From assembly GCF_042666505.1 (NCBI RefSeq), contig NZ_JBHTDN010000015.1:8253-72252 (forward strand): 64,000 nucleotides of DNA, read 5' to 3'. Origin of the DNA: Parapedobacter sp042666505. Its GTDB lineage: Bacteria; Bacteroidota; Bacteroidia; Sphingobacteriales; Sphingobacteriaceae. A program made the position numbers and the translations under genes. The notes below the pieces were generated by a model, which did no database searches, was not told where the DNA came from, and saw only the letters and a list, made by a program, of their open reading frames with translations. Of the stretch, positions 37,572 to 46,426 are shown one piece after another (positions within the stretch are counted from its first letter, which is position 1; the number at the start of each line of letters is the position of its first letter).

Positions 37572-38784
37572 ATGGTTAATCGGGCTGGCACTTGCGTTTC
37601 TGGTAGGTGCTTGTACCCCTAAGGTGCGGGTATTGCGCGGTACGGGAACCAAGGCGCCCCCCAAGACCCAGAAACCCGCGGAGAAGGAAAAAGCAGAAGA
37701 AAAGGTTGCGGAAGCCGAAAAGGTCGACGTGAACAACATCGCGTTGTTGTTGCCTTTTGAATTGGATAAGGCCAATCCGCATGCACCCAGTACCGAAGAT
37801 ATCCGGCGCTCGGCGTTGGCGCTGGATTTTTATCAGGGTTTTAAATTGGGGCTGGATGCACTCGCGCGTAAGGGAACGAACTTCAAAGTGAATGTGCTTG
37901 ACACGCGCGACGATCCCGCCGAAAACACCCGCATCGCGAAAATGGAGGAGGTACAGAATGCGGCATTGGTGGTCGGTCCGGTATATCCAAAAGAAATCCA
38001 GGTGTTTGGGTTCAATGCATCGCTGGATGAGGCGCTTCAGATCTCACCCTTGGCGGCCAGTATGCCTTCGGAATTCAACCTTCCCAATCTGGTCACCATT
38101 ACCGCACCGATTACTACCCACGTAAGGGCATTGGCCGAACGCATTGCCCAGCAGTATCAATCCGGTGACGCCGTGATCTTTTACCAAACGCAGGACGCCG
38201 CAAGCAGGCAGTTTCTGGCGCCGCTGAAGGCGGAAATCGGCCGGCTCAAGCGGGATATCGCGGTAGTGGAAGTGACAGACGACGAGTCATTGGAGAGCAA
38301 CGTGCACCTGTCGGGAAAAAACCTCGTGGTGCTGGCCACCACCAACAAATACCAGATTTCCCCCATTCTGGCACATTTACGGAAATTGCAGGATGAGCTT
38401 TCCTATCAGATTCAGCTGTTTGGGCATCCGAATTGGGCAAAACTGGATTTTGATGAGTCCGATGGATTGGCATTGTTCCGCACCTGTATCACGAGTTCCT
38501 ATTACGTGGATAAAGGACGCGCGGAGGTGCGCGATTTCGATGAGCGATATCAGCAAGAATTTAGTGTGCCCGCCACGGAATTTGCGTACAAAGGATACGA
38601 TGCAGCGTATTACTTTGGCGGGCTACTAGCCAAATACGGTGCCGATTATAAGGATCACGTTACGCGGGAAGAATACAAGGGGCTGCATAATCGGTTCAAG
38701 TTTGAACACAATGCGAGCTGGGGATACGTGAACAATGCCGTATACATCCTGCAATACCGGAATGGTGATTTCTTGCCATTATAG
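37528..38784 (+). CDS. Periplasmic-binding-protein-like lipoprotein (type 1 fold)
   Basis: 418 residues from the ATG at 37528, which overlaps the end of guaA by 44 bp; a TTG at 37558 would avoid most of the overlap and give a tighter signal peptide. The lipobox is LVGAC. A Pro/Lys/Glu-rich linker (about 32-68) precedes a bilobed domain beginning NNIALLLPFELDK, of the Peripla_BP_6/LppC (LpoA-like) type, with VVGPVYPKEIQVF and EFAYKGYDAAYYFG. In Bacteroidota such proteins are annotated as ABC substrate-binding proteins, but no permease is near. Ligand sensing or a cell-wall role is possible. Confidence 0.72.
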   Translation: MILVRNRQLRLNGNKWLIGLALAFLVGACTPKVRVLRGTGTKAPPKTQKPAEKEKAEEKVAEAEKVDVNNIALLLPFELDKANPHAPSTEDIRRSALALDFYQGFKLGLDALARKGTNFKVNVLDTRDDPAENTRIAKMEEVQNAALVVGPVYPKEIQVFGFNASLDEALQISPLAASMPSEFNLPNLVTITAPITTHVRALAERIAQQYQSGDAVIFYQTQDAASRQFLAPLKAEIGRLKRDIAVVEVTDDESLESNVHLSGKNLVVLATTNKYQISPILAHLRKLQDELSYQIQLFGHPNWAKLDFDESDGLALFRTCITSSYYVDKGRAEVRDFDERYQQEFSVPATEFAYKGYDAAYYFGGLLAKYGADYKDHVTREEYKGLHNRFKFEHNASWGYVNNAVYILQYRNGDFLPL

Positions 38785-38802
38785 GAAATAGCGGGCGTAG
38801 CC

Positions 38803-39978
38803 ATGAACTTCGAACGGCGGATAAGCCAGCAAATACGGACGGTAGAACGGCTGTTGCACGAATATCAGCAACAGCCTACGGTGCCGTTGGCCCGCTTTCT
38901 CACCGGATTTTATAAACGCAACCGCCAAATGGGCGGAAACGATCGACGAACCGTCTCGCGCCTGGTGTATCGGTATTTCCGCCTGGGCAACGCGGCCAAG
39001 CAGGCAGACCTATCTACGCGGTTGGCTCTGGCAGCGTTTTTATGCAACGAGGACAGCACGCTCGTCCAAGTCGTGCTTCCGGAACTGTACCCGGAAATTG
39101 GCTTGCCAATGGATGAAAAGATTGCCCTGCTTGAGCGTCAGACCGATTTCCGTTCCGAGGATGTGTTTCCCTTCCAGGCGCACCTGTCGGATCCGATCGA
39201 TCGGCATCAATTCGTGAAAAGCCTTTGGACCCAGCCCGACCTATTCATCCGCCTGCGCCGTCGTTATGCGGATGAAGTGCAAGAGGCACTCCAAGATGCG
39301 GGCATTTCCTACGAGCAGTTGGACACCTTTACGTTGGCGCTGCCGAATGGCGTTTCGCTGGACCGCCTCGGCGGAATCGCCGGGAAGTATGCCGTACAGG
39401 ACTATTCTTCACAACAGACGGGTGCTTGTTTCGAGGCTTCGGCGGGCGAAAGCTGGTGGGATGCCTCAGCCGGGGCAGGAGGGAAGTCGCTCTTATTATT
39501 GGACAGGCAGCCGGGTGTGAATCTGTTGGTATCAGATATCCGGCCCAGTATACTACGCAACCTGGACGAACGTTTTGACGAAGCCGGCATCCGGAAGTAC
39601 CGGCAGAAGATTCTGGATCTAACCAAGGATACGACCGCCATCCTGGGTGACGAGCAGTTTGACGGCATCATCCTCGATGCGCCCTGTACCGGGTCGGGTA
39701 CGTGGGGGCGGACGCCCGAGATGATTTCATCGTTTGAGAAAGGGACGATCTCGCATTTTGCTGCCATTCAACGGAAAATCGCCACGCAGGTCATCACGCA
39801 CCTGAAACCGGGGAAGCCGTTGATTTATATTACTTGCTCTGTGTTCGCGGAAGAAAATGAGCAGGTGGTCGCTCACCTTCAGGCCACGGGTTTGGTTGAT
39901 GCAGAGCGGGTGGCACTTCTGCACGGTTACCGCCATCGTGCCGACACCATGTTTGCGGCCCGACTGATCAAACGCTGA
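38803..39978 (+). CDS. RsmB/NOP-family RNA cytosine-C5 methyltransferase
   Basis: 391 residues. An N-terminal NusB-like helical region (about 1-140) precedes the SAM-dependent domain. The SAM motif is WDASAGAGGKSLLL; motif IV is DAPCTGSGTWGRTPE, with the Cys that releases product; motif VI YITCSVFAEENE holds the nucleophilic Cys. The family methylates rRNA, for example C967 of 16S rRNA. It may form a unit with the preceding lipoprotein gene, 18 bp away. Confidence 0.88.
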   Translation: MNFERRISQQIRTVERLLHEYQQQPTVPLARFLTGFYKRNRQMGGNDRRTVSRLVYRYFRLGNAAKQADLSTRLALAAFLCNEDSTLVQVVLPELYPEIGLPMDEKIALLERQTDFRSEDVFPFQAHLSDPIDRHQFVKSLWTQPDLFIRLRRRYADEVQEALQDAGISYEQLDTFTLALPNGVSLDRLGGIAGKYAVQDYSSQQTGACFEASAGESWWDASAGAGGKSLLLLDRQPGVNLLVSDIRPSILRNLDERFDEAGIRKYRQKILDLTKDTTAILGDEQFDGIILDAPCTGSGTWGRTPEMISSFEKGTISHFAAIQRKIATQVITHLKPGKPLIYITCSVFAEENEQVVAHLQATGLVDAERVALLHGYRHRADTMFAARLIKR

Positions 39979-40007
39979 TCCATCGATCCGATCAGGCGTT
40001 TTCTTTT
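39971..40007. terminator. Hairpin between the methyltransferase and trxA genes
   Basis: AACGCTGATC (39971-39980) pairs with GATCAGGCGTT (39990-40000) with one bulge and a 9-nt loop, followed on the plus strand by TTCTTTT. It overlaps both convergent stop codons, so it probably ends methyltransferase transcription; the minus-strand side lacks a T-run. Confidence 0.5.
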
Positions 40008-40288
40008 AGGAGCCGCTCCAGCTCATTTGCCGGAAAAACCCCCGATTGGCGCCACTTTATCTGACCGTTTTTGAAAATCATCAAGGTGGGCACGCCACGT
40101 ATCTGATATTTGGCCGCCGCCTGTGGATTTTTATCGACGTCGATTTTTATAATGGACGCCGCATCGCCAATACGCTGCTTGACATCTTCCAGAATAGGCG
40201 CCTGCGTTTTACAGGGACCGCACCAGGTAGCGAAAAAATCTACCAATACGGGTTTGTCGCCATTAATCAAGTCATTAAATGTGCTCAT
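39992..40288 (-). CDS. trxA: Thioredoxin
   Basis: 98 residues. The active site WCGPC has Cys23 and Cys26, and the cis-Pro is in RGVPTLMIF. A cytoplasmic disulphide reductant; no signal peptide. An AGAGG Shine-Dalgarno-like sequence lies about 8 bases before the ATG, unusually clear for this window. Confidence 0.93.
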   Translation of the reverse strand: MSTFNDLINGDKPVLVDFFATWCGPCKTQAPILEDVKQRIGDAASIIKIDVDKNPQAAAKYQIRGVPTLMIFKNGQIKWRQSGVFPANELERLLKENA

Positions 40289-40400
40289 TTTTTCAACCTC
40301 TTTTTAATCAACGCCTTTCCCTGTCCATTTGTTTTCTCGGCTGCAGCAAGTGCGTTTCCTGCAAAGAAGCAATTTTCTCGTGTCATAACCAAACACTGCG

Positions 40401-40408
40401 TATCTTTG
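40401..40408 (+). promoter_or_regulatory. -7 element directly before the DUF202 gene
   Basis: TATCTTTG matches TAnnTTTG and ends 4 bases before the ATG at 40413, as at guaA. This implies a leaderless or very short-leader mRNA. Confidence 0.4.
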
Positions 40409-40412
40409 TGAG

Positions 40413-40709
40413 ATGAACAAAGATCTGATTTTACGCGAACGGCTGGCCATTCAGCGCACCATCATGGCTAATCAGTCCACCTTTTTGTCCTTCCTGCGGA
40501 CATCCATGTATTTCGCTGTAGCCGGTGTATCATTGGATCAATTGGTCAAGTTGCCCGGCGGGCATATCATTGAATACATTTTCCTGGTTATTTCCGCGGT
40601 GGTGCTGGTCGTGGGCGTGATAAATTACGTTATCCAAAAGCGGAAAATTACCGAAAGCGAGCGGCATATCGGTAACTATAAGCTTGATTACGAGAATAAT
40701 GCGGTCTAG
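40413..40709 (+). CDS. DUF202 small membrane protein
   Basis: 98 residues. The N-terminal pattern RLAIQRTIMANQSTFLSFLR (the DUF202 motif with invariant Arg and Asn) is followed by two transmembrane segments and a charged C-terminus. Found widely as YidH-like inner-membrane proteins; function unknown. Divergent from trxA and convergent with the EamA gene, 9 bp apart. Confidence 0.85.
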   Translation: MNKDLILRERLAIQRTIMANQSTFLSFLRTSMYFAVAGVSLDQLVKLPGGHIIEYIFLVISAVVLVVGVINYVIQKRKITESERHIGNYKLDYENNAV

Positions 40710-40718
40710 GTAATTGGA

Positions 40719-41594
40719 TCACCCCGCAAATTTCTTTGTACACAACACGCACAGAATAACGCCCACCGTGACGGCTAATATACCCATGCTTACTTTTTCA
40801 TGAAGCAACGAAGCGGCTAATGCCAACCCAAAAAAGGGCTGCAGGAGTTGCAGCTGCCCAACGCTTGCGATGCCGCCCTGTGCCAGCCCGCGGTACCAGA
40901 AAATAAAACCGATAAACATACTGAATAGCGATACGTATCCCAGGCCCATCCACGCCCCGGCACCAATGCCGTCGACCGAAGCGGGCATGTAGATAAATGC
41001 AAAAGGCAACATCACCGGTAACGAAATAACCAGCGCCCAGGAGATTACCTGCCAGCCTCCCAGCGTTTTCGTGAGTTTGGCGCCTTCCGCATAACCCAAC
41101 CCGCACAGAAGGATCGCCGACAGCATCAAGATATCACCGACGGGCGACGCGGTCAGTCCCTGGGCTATGGCATAACCGACCACCAGAAGACTGCCCATAA
41201 TCGAGAACAACCAAAAGATCGGCCGTGGCCGTTCTCCGCCCCGGATGATGCCGAATACCGCCGTAGCAATGGGCAGAATGCCTACGAAGACAATGGAATG
41301 GGCAGAAGTCACATGTTGCAGCGCCAACGCACTCAATAGCGGGAACCCCACTACCACACCTACCGCCACGATTGACAACGGCAGAAGCTGCTTTACGGTC
41401 GGGCGTTCTTCCTTAAAGACCAATAAAGCCGCCAATGCCAGCAAACCTGCAATGGAAGCCCTGGCCACCGTTAGGAATACCGGACTGAACGCCAGAATGG
41501 CAACCTTGGTGGCCGGTAGTGAACCGCTGAACAATATGACACCGATAAGGCCGTTCACCCAACCCTGCGAAACGTTTTCTTTTACCCCTTGCAT
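40719..41594 (-). CDS. EamA-family (DMT) transporter
   Basis: 291 residues with ten predicted transmembrane helices in two EamA repeats (about 12-140 and 150-285). The second repeat includes PFAFIYMP and a LQLLQPFFGLALAA stretch typical of the family. Such proteins export amino acids, metabolites or drugs; substrate unknown. Single gene with a 160-bp gap to the tRNA terminator. Confidence 0.87.
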   Translation of the reverse strand: MQGVKENVSQGWVNGLIGVILFSGSLPATKVAILAFSPVFLTVARASIAGLLALAALLVFKEERPTVKQLLPLSIVAVGVVVGFPLLSALALQHVTSAHSIVFVGILPIATAVFGIIRGGERPRPIFWLFSIMGSLLVVGYAIAQGLTASPVGDILMLSAILLCGLGYAEGAKLTKTLGGWQVISWALVISLPVMLPFAFIYMPASVDGIGAGAWMGLGYVSLFSMFIGFIFWYRGLAQGGIASVGQLQLLQPFFGLALAASLLHEKVSMGILAVTVGVILCVLCTKKFAG

Positions 41595-41713
41595 ACACTT
41601 TCTATCCTTATGAAGTTGATCGCAAAAGTGGGTAAATCCAAGGACTACGTACAGTTACAATTTCTGAAATTTATAGGAGTACAGTTATTCAGGTCACTGT
41701 TAATTCAGGTCAA

Positions 41714-41747
41714 AAAAAATGCGACTCTGAATAGAATCGCATTTTTG
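41714..41747 (-). terminator. Terminator of the tRNA-Leu gene
   Basis: A stem of about 10 bp ending in ATGCGA/TCGCAT, an internal mismatch, three further pairs (TCT/AGA) and a GAAT loop, with a T-rich run on the minus strand beyond it. It lies just 3' of the tRNA. Confidence 0.75.
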
Positions 41748-41754
41748 TGTTTGT

Positions 41755-41837
41755 GCCCGGAGAGAGACTCGAACTCTCAAGGGACTGCTCCCAACGGCTT
41801 CTGAGACCGCAACGTTTACCAATTTCGCCATCCGGGC
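41755..41837 (-). tRNA. tRNA-Leu, anticodon CAG
   Basis: 83 nt on the minus strand. The acceptor stem pairs GCCCGGA with TCCGGGC; the D-arm has GGCGAAATTGG; the anticodon loop is CTCAGAA with CAG at plus-strand positions 41804-41802; a long variable arm of the class II type is present; the T-arm is GAGAG-TTCGAGT-CTCTC. The discriminator base is A. CCA is not encoded. Confidence 0.93.
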
Positions 41838-41888
41838 GGCACTTTGATCCTCTCGGATCGGGACGCAAATATAAGGGTTTAATTGAAA

Positions 41889-42010
41889 AAGGAAAATGAA
41901 AAAATGGGAAATTGAAAATGATGAATTGAAAATGTGCATCCGCTCGCTGTTTCAACTTTCCACTTTCAATTTCTCACTTTCAACTTTCAATTTCCCGCTT
42001 TTCATTTCCT
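41889..42010. repeat. Long imperfect inverted repeat, A/T-biased
   Basis: The left arm (about 41889-41936), rich in GAAAATG and AATTGAAAATG units, is complementary with small mismatches and gaps to the right arm (about 41950-42010), built of CTTTCAATTTC and CACTTTCAAC units; the loop is about 13 nt. It lies between the tRNA and the 3' end of the RND operon and may end or stabilise that transcript. The short units also recur as direct repeats within each arm. Confidence 0.6.
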
Positions 42011-42028
42011 AACTTTTACTCGCCCCAA

Positions 42029-45000
42029 TCACTCTTCCTCATCATCCGTATGCAGCATATCTTGGTGTTCTTCCGGCTTATAGGACGCCTGAAGTGCTGC
42101 CAGTTTCTTTTTGCCGTAGGCCATCTTGGTAATCAATACAAACAAGACCGGCACAATGAAAATGGCGAACAGGGTAGCAATCAACATCCCGCCGAACACG
42201 GTCCAGCCAATGGTTTGGCGGGCAATGGCTCCTGCACCGGCCGAATACATCAGCGGAACAATGCCCAGGATAAAGGCGAACGACGTCATGATAATGGGAC
42301 GCAGCCGCAGTTTTACCGCTTCAAGGGTCGCTTTCAAAAGGCCCATGCCGATATCCACCCGCTCCTTGGCAAATTCGACGATCAGGATCGCATTCTTCGC
42401 CGCCAAACCGATAATCGCCACCAGGCCGATCTGGGCGTAGATGTTGTTGTCGAGGCGCGGCAGGAGCATAAGCACCAGGATGGCCCCGAATATGCCTAGG
42501 GGTACCGAAAGCAGAATCGAAAACGGTACCGACCAGCTTTCGTACAATGCCGCCAGGAGTAAGAATACAAAGATGATACAGAGGGCAAAGATCATCACGG
42601 TCATATTTCCCGCTTCTTTTTCCTGGAGACTCAGTCCTGAAAACTCATACGTAAAGCCCGCACCCAATGTCTGCTCGGCCGTTTCTTCCAAAGCCCGCAA
42701 CGCATCCCCACTGCTGTAGCCCGGCGCCGCACTTCCCATCACATCGATGGAACGGAATATATTGAAGTGGTTGATGATGGACGGACTTTCGATAATCTCG
42801 TGCGACACCAAGGTGCTCAGTGGCACCGGATTTCCCTGTTGGTTCTTCACATAGAGCTGATTGATATCGGCAATGTCCATACGGAACGTCGTATCCGCCT
42901 GGGTAACCACCCGGAAACTCCGGCCGTAGCGGGTAAAGTCATTTACGTAGCTGCTACCCAGGAACGACGAAATGGTGCTGTATACGTTCGAAACCGGTAC
43001 GCCCATGCGTTTCGCCTGTTCCCGGTTCACCTTCACCAGGTAGTTGGGAGTGCGTGAGTTGAACAACGTATACGCCATTCCGATTTCCGGGCGCTGGTTG
43101 GCTGCCATCAGGAATTTCCCTACCTGGGCTTCGAAATCCTTCACATCGCCACTACGTTGGTCGATGATCTGTATACTGAAGCCACCGCTGATTCCGAGGC
43201 CGGGTATAGCAGGAGGCATTACGGGTAGGAGCGTCGCCTGTTGCAGCCGTGCATACTTCTGCTGCACGCTGGCTACGATTTCCTGGGCTGTGCGGCTGCG
43301 TTCTCCCCAGGGATGTAACTGGACGAAAAACGTACCGCCATTGGGCTTGAACGAACGGTTCAGCAGGTTGATCCCAGCGATCCGCATGATGTTCTTGATT
43401 TCGGGATTTTCTCTCCGCAACGAATCCGATATGGCGTCCAACAGGTTGGCCGTACGTTCGGACGATGCGCCCTCGGGTAGTGTAACCCCCACCATAAATA
43501 CGCCGGCATCCTCTGTTGGGATGAACCCGGTGGGTTTGCTCGTAAACAAACCCACTGTCCCCACGTAAATGCAGATCAGCAGGATGATGACCAGCGGAGC
43601 ACGTTTAATAACCACCCGCACTGCGCTGGAATACCGCTTCGTAACCCGGTCAAACCATACGTTGAACTTGTAAAATAACCGGTTGATGCCCTTTGATTTT
43701 TCATTAAACTGCGAAGGCTTAAGCAGCAATGAACACAAAGCAGGCGTGAGGGATAAGGCCACAAACGCCGAGAGCAGTACCGAAACGGCGATGGTAATGG
43801 CAAACTGTTGGTAAAGTTGCCCCACCATACCCGGAATAAAGCCCACCGGCACAAATACCGCCGCCAAAATCAGCGCGATGGCGATAACCGGAGCCGTAAT
43901 CTCCTTCATCGCCCGCCTCGTCGCCTCCGGCGCCGACAGTTTATCGTGATCAATGTAATGCTGTACCGCCTCCACCACGACGATCGCGTCGTCCACCACA
44001 ATCCCGATAGCCAACACGAACGCCAGCATGGTCAGGTTGTTAATCGAGAAGCCGAACAGGTTAAAGAAGATAAAGGTACCGATAATCGAAACCGGAATTG
44101 CCAATACCGGGATCAACGTCGCCCGCCAGCTTTGGAGGAAAATGAACACCACCAGCGTAACCAGTATCAGGGCTTCAACCAACGTATGGAGCACGTTGCT
44201 GATGGACTCCTGGATCACCGTTACCGTTTCGTAGTTCACCACGTAATCCACATCGCTCGGAAAATCCGCCTTCAGCCGCTCAAGTGCCGCGTAGATGCCT
44301 TCCGCGGTTTCCACGGCATTTCCGCCGGGCATCTGGTTCACCATCATAGCCGACGACGTGATTCCGTTAAGTTTGTTGGTGATGGAGTAGGCAAACTCAC
44401 CCAGCTCCACCCGTGCCACGTCCTTCAGGTATACCATGGATCCATCGGCATTGGTCTTGACGATGATCTGTTCAAACTGTTCTTCCTCATTCAAGTCTCC
44501 GTCCAGGATAACCGGATACTCAAAAACCTGGGTGTTAACCTGCGGCCTAGCGCCGACACTACCGCCGGGCATCCGGATGTTCTGCTCCTGGATGGCCGCA
44601 TTTACGTCTGCCGGGGTGAGGCCGAGGTTGGAAAGCTTGGTGGCATCCAGCCACACCCGCATACTGAACGGCTGGCCGAATGCCATTACGTCGCCCACGC
44701 CTTGTACGCGCATCAACGCGTCCCGTACATACAAGTTTACATAGTTTGCCAGAAACTTCTGGTCGCGGGTACCATTTGGCGAGATCAGGGAGATCATCAT
44801 CAATACGTCCGTATTGGCTTTCCGGGTAACTACGCCTAAACGCCGGACGGTTTCCGGCAAGGCCGGTTCGGCGATGCCCACCCGGTTTTGCACGTCCAGC
44901 GTCGCAATGTCGATGTCCGTGCCGACGTCAAACGTTACGGTGATGGACGAGCGTCCATCGGACGTGCTGTTGGATTGCATATACGTCATTCCGGGCGTTC

Positions 45001-45214
45001 CGTTGATCTGGCTTTCGATCAGCGTGGTTACGGTCTGTTCCACCGTTTGCGCGTCCGCCCCGGTGTATGTCGCCTGTACCTGTACGGTGGGAGGCGAGAT
45101 ATTGGGGTACTGGCTGATGGGCAGGGTACTGATCGAAATGATACCTATCAACGTAATCAAGATGGAGATAACGATGGAGGTGACGGGTCTTCTTATGAAT
45201 ACTTCTGAAATCAT
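42029..45214 (-). CDS. RND efflux pump permease, HAE1 (AcrB/MexB) family
   Basis: 1061 residues. Twelve transmembrane segments in two halves, each with a large periplasmic porter domain. The N-terminus (MISEVFIRRPVTSIVISIL) and the TM4 proton-relay section AIGIVVDDAIVVVEAVQHY are diagnostic, and the second half has FAKERVDIGMGL and EAVKLRLRPIIMTSFAFILG. It exports drugs or other amphiphiles by proton motive force, in a tripartite complex with the adaptor and TolC-like genes upstream. It is the fourth gene of the TetR-led operon. Confidence 0.95.
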   Translation of the reverse strand: MISEVFIRRPVTSIVISILITLIGIISISTLPISQYPNISPPTVQVQATYTGADAQTVEQTVTTLIESQINGTPGMTYMQSNSTSDGRSSITVTFDVGTDIDIATLDVQNRVGIAEPALPETVRRLGVVTRKANTDVLMMISLISPNGTRDQKFLANYVNLYVRDALMRVQGVGDVMAFGQPFSMRVWLDATKLSNLGLTPADVNAAIQEQNIRMPGGSVGARPQVNTQVFEYPVILDGDLNEEEQFEQIIVKTNADGSMVYLKDVARVELGEFAYSITNKLNGITSSAMMVNQMPGGNAVETAEGIYAALERLKADFPSDVDYVVNYETVTVIQESISNVLHTLVEALILVTLVVFIFLQSWRATLIPVLAIPVSIIGTFIFFNLFGFSINNLTMLAFVLAIGIVVDDAIVVVEAVQHYIDHDKLSAPEATRRAMKEITAPVIAIALILAAVFVPVGFIPGMVGQLYQQFAITIAVSVLLSAFVALSLTPALCSLLLKPSQFNEKSKGINRLFYKFNVWFDRVTKRYSSAVRVVIKRAPLVIILLICIYVGTVGLFTSKPTGFIPTEDAGVFMVGVTLPEGASSERTANLLDAISDSLRRENPEIKNIMRIAGINLLNRSFKPNGGTFFVQLHPWGERSRTAQEIVASVQQKYARLQQATLLPVMPPAIPGLGISGGFSIQIIDQRSGDVKDFEAQVGKFLMAANQRPEIGMAYTLFNSRTPNYLVKVNREQAKRMGVPVSNVYSTISSFLGSSYVNDFTRYGRSFRVVTQADTTFRMDIADINQLYVKNQQGNPVPLSTLVSHEIIESPSIINHFNIFRSIDVMGSAAPGYSSGDALRALEETAEQTLGAGFTYEFSGLSLQEKEAGNMTVMIFALCIIFVFLLLAALYESWSVPFSILLSVPLGIFGAILVLMLLPRLDNNIYAQIGLVAIIGLAAKNAILIVEFAKERVDIGMGLLKATLEAVKLRLRPIIMTSFAFILGIVPLMYSAGAGAIARQTIGWTVFGGMLIATLFAIFIVPVLFVLITKMAYGKKKLAALQASYKPEEHQDMLHTDDEEE

Positions 45215-45254
45215 GTTGTTGCTATCCTAAATACTTGATGGTCGTCTTTCTGCC

Positions 45255-46421
45255 TTATTTCTTTTCGGCAGGTTGGGTCACTTGCACCTTGGCCCCGGGC
45301 CGCAGGTTGATGGTACCATCGGTCACCACCTGTTCGCCACTCGAGAGCCCTTCGTTGATGACCACCCGATCCGCTACCTTCAATCCGAGCCGTACACCCC
45401 GCTGCTCCACGGTGCTGCTGTCGGTTAATACATATACCGACGTTTGCCCAAGCTGCTCGATAATCGCACGGTAGGGGATCACCAATTGTTTCGATTCCGA
45501 CTGGTTGCGAACATGTACGGTGGTGGCCATTCCGGCGCGCAGCAGCTCATCCGGATTGGTAAAGCTGGCGCGCACGGTGATGGTACCCGTATTGCGGTTT
45601 ACCGCGCGGTCCATGGCGATGATTTTGCCCGGGTAGGGGTAAGCCTGCCCACCGGGCAATGTGATCGAAATCAGGGAATCACGCAGCACGGCGTCCGACC
45701 GGCGCAGCGTACTGAAATGCGGAATTTCACGCTCATTTATCGGAAAGTCCACCGCGATGGGGTCGACAGATGAAATGCTGTTAAGCAACGTTGACCCTGC
45801 AGAAACCAATGCACCCATGCGGACCTGTGAGATACCGATGGTGCCGCTGAACGGTGCGATGATGACCGACCGGTTGAGGTTCGTCTGCGCTGTGGTCAAA
45901 GCCGCCCGTGCGGAAGCCACCTGTGCCTGCGCATTATTGAAATCGGTTTCCGCATAATCCAGCGTTTGCTTCGCGATGGCATCCTGTTCAGCCAGCTTCC
46001 GGTAGCGCTCCACATCCCGCTGAAGGCGGGCAAGGTTGGCTTCGGCAATGGCGAGATTGGATTTCGCCTGTTCCACATCGGCAGCATACCGGGTGCGGTC
46101 TATTTCGTACAGCTTCTGGCCTTTGGAAACCGAGGCACCGTCCGTCACGAATATGCCGGTAATGTACCCACTCACCTCTGCCCGCAGCTCGGTTTCGTTC
46201 AGTGCCACCACATTCCCCGGATAGTTGTTCGTCCCTACCACCATTTCTTCGGTGACCGGTGCCGTTGTCACTGGAAGGGCTTGTTGGGGAGGCGCTTGCC
46301 TTTGTTGCTGGTTATTGCAGGCGGCAACCAACCCGGCTCCGGCAAGGAGCATCGCTGCAAGGCTATGTTTGTTCATGCTGGTCATTTTCACGGTATTCTT
46401 CGTTGTTTTAAGTTCTTTCAT
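45255..46421 (-). CDS. RND efflux periplasmic adaptor (MexA/AcrA type) lipoprotein
   Basis: 388 residues. The lipobox is LVAAC; starts at 46421 and 46376 are both possible, the latter giving a more normal signal (Cys20). Domains in order: beta-barrel/lipoyl half (GNVVALNETELRAEVSGYI is split here), alpha-helical hairpin (about 110-170), second lipoyl half (IIAPFSGTIGI), beta-barrel (FSTLRRS...FTNPDELLRAGM) and membrane-proximal domain ending KVQVTQPAEKK. It links permease and outer-membrane channel. 5 bp after the TolC-like gene. Confidence 0.92.
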   Translation of the reverse strand: MKELKTTKNTVKMTSMNKHSLAAMLLAGAGLVAACNNQQQRQAPPQQALPVTTAPVTEEMVVGTNNYPGNVVALNETELRAEVSGYITGIFVTDGASVSKGQKLYEIDRTRYAADVEQAKSNLAIAEANLARLQRDVERYRKLAEQDAIAKQTLDYAETDFNNAQAQVASARAALTTAQTNLNRSVIIAPFSGTIGISQVRMGALVSAGSTLLNSISSVDPIAVDFPINEREIPHFSTLRRSDAVLRDSLISITLPGGQAYPYPGKIIAMDRAVNRNTGTITVRASFTNPDELLRAGMATTVHVRNQSESKQLVIPYRAIIEQLGQTSVYVLTDSSTVEQRGVRLGLKVADRVVINEGLSSGEQVVTDGTINLRPGAKVQVTQPAEKK

Positions 46422-46426
46422 TGTGG

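Noticed and set aside
41589..41804. A plus-strand frame reaching into the tRNA-Leu region
   Set aside because: It is antisense to a well-formed tRNA and its terminator.
43808..44839. A 343-codon plus-strand frame inside the RND gene
   Set aside because: It lies wholly antisense to a strongly supported RND permease, and its His/Arg/Gln-rich translation has no domain character.
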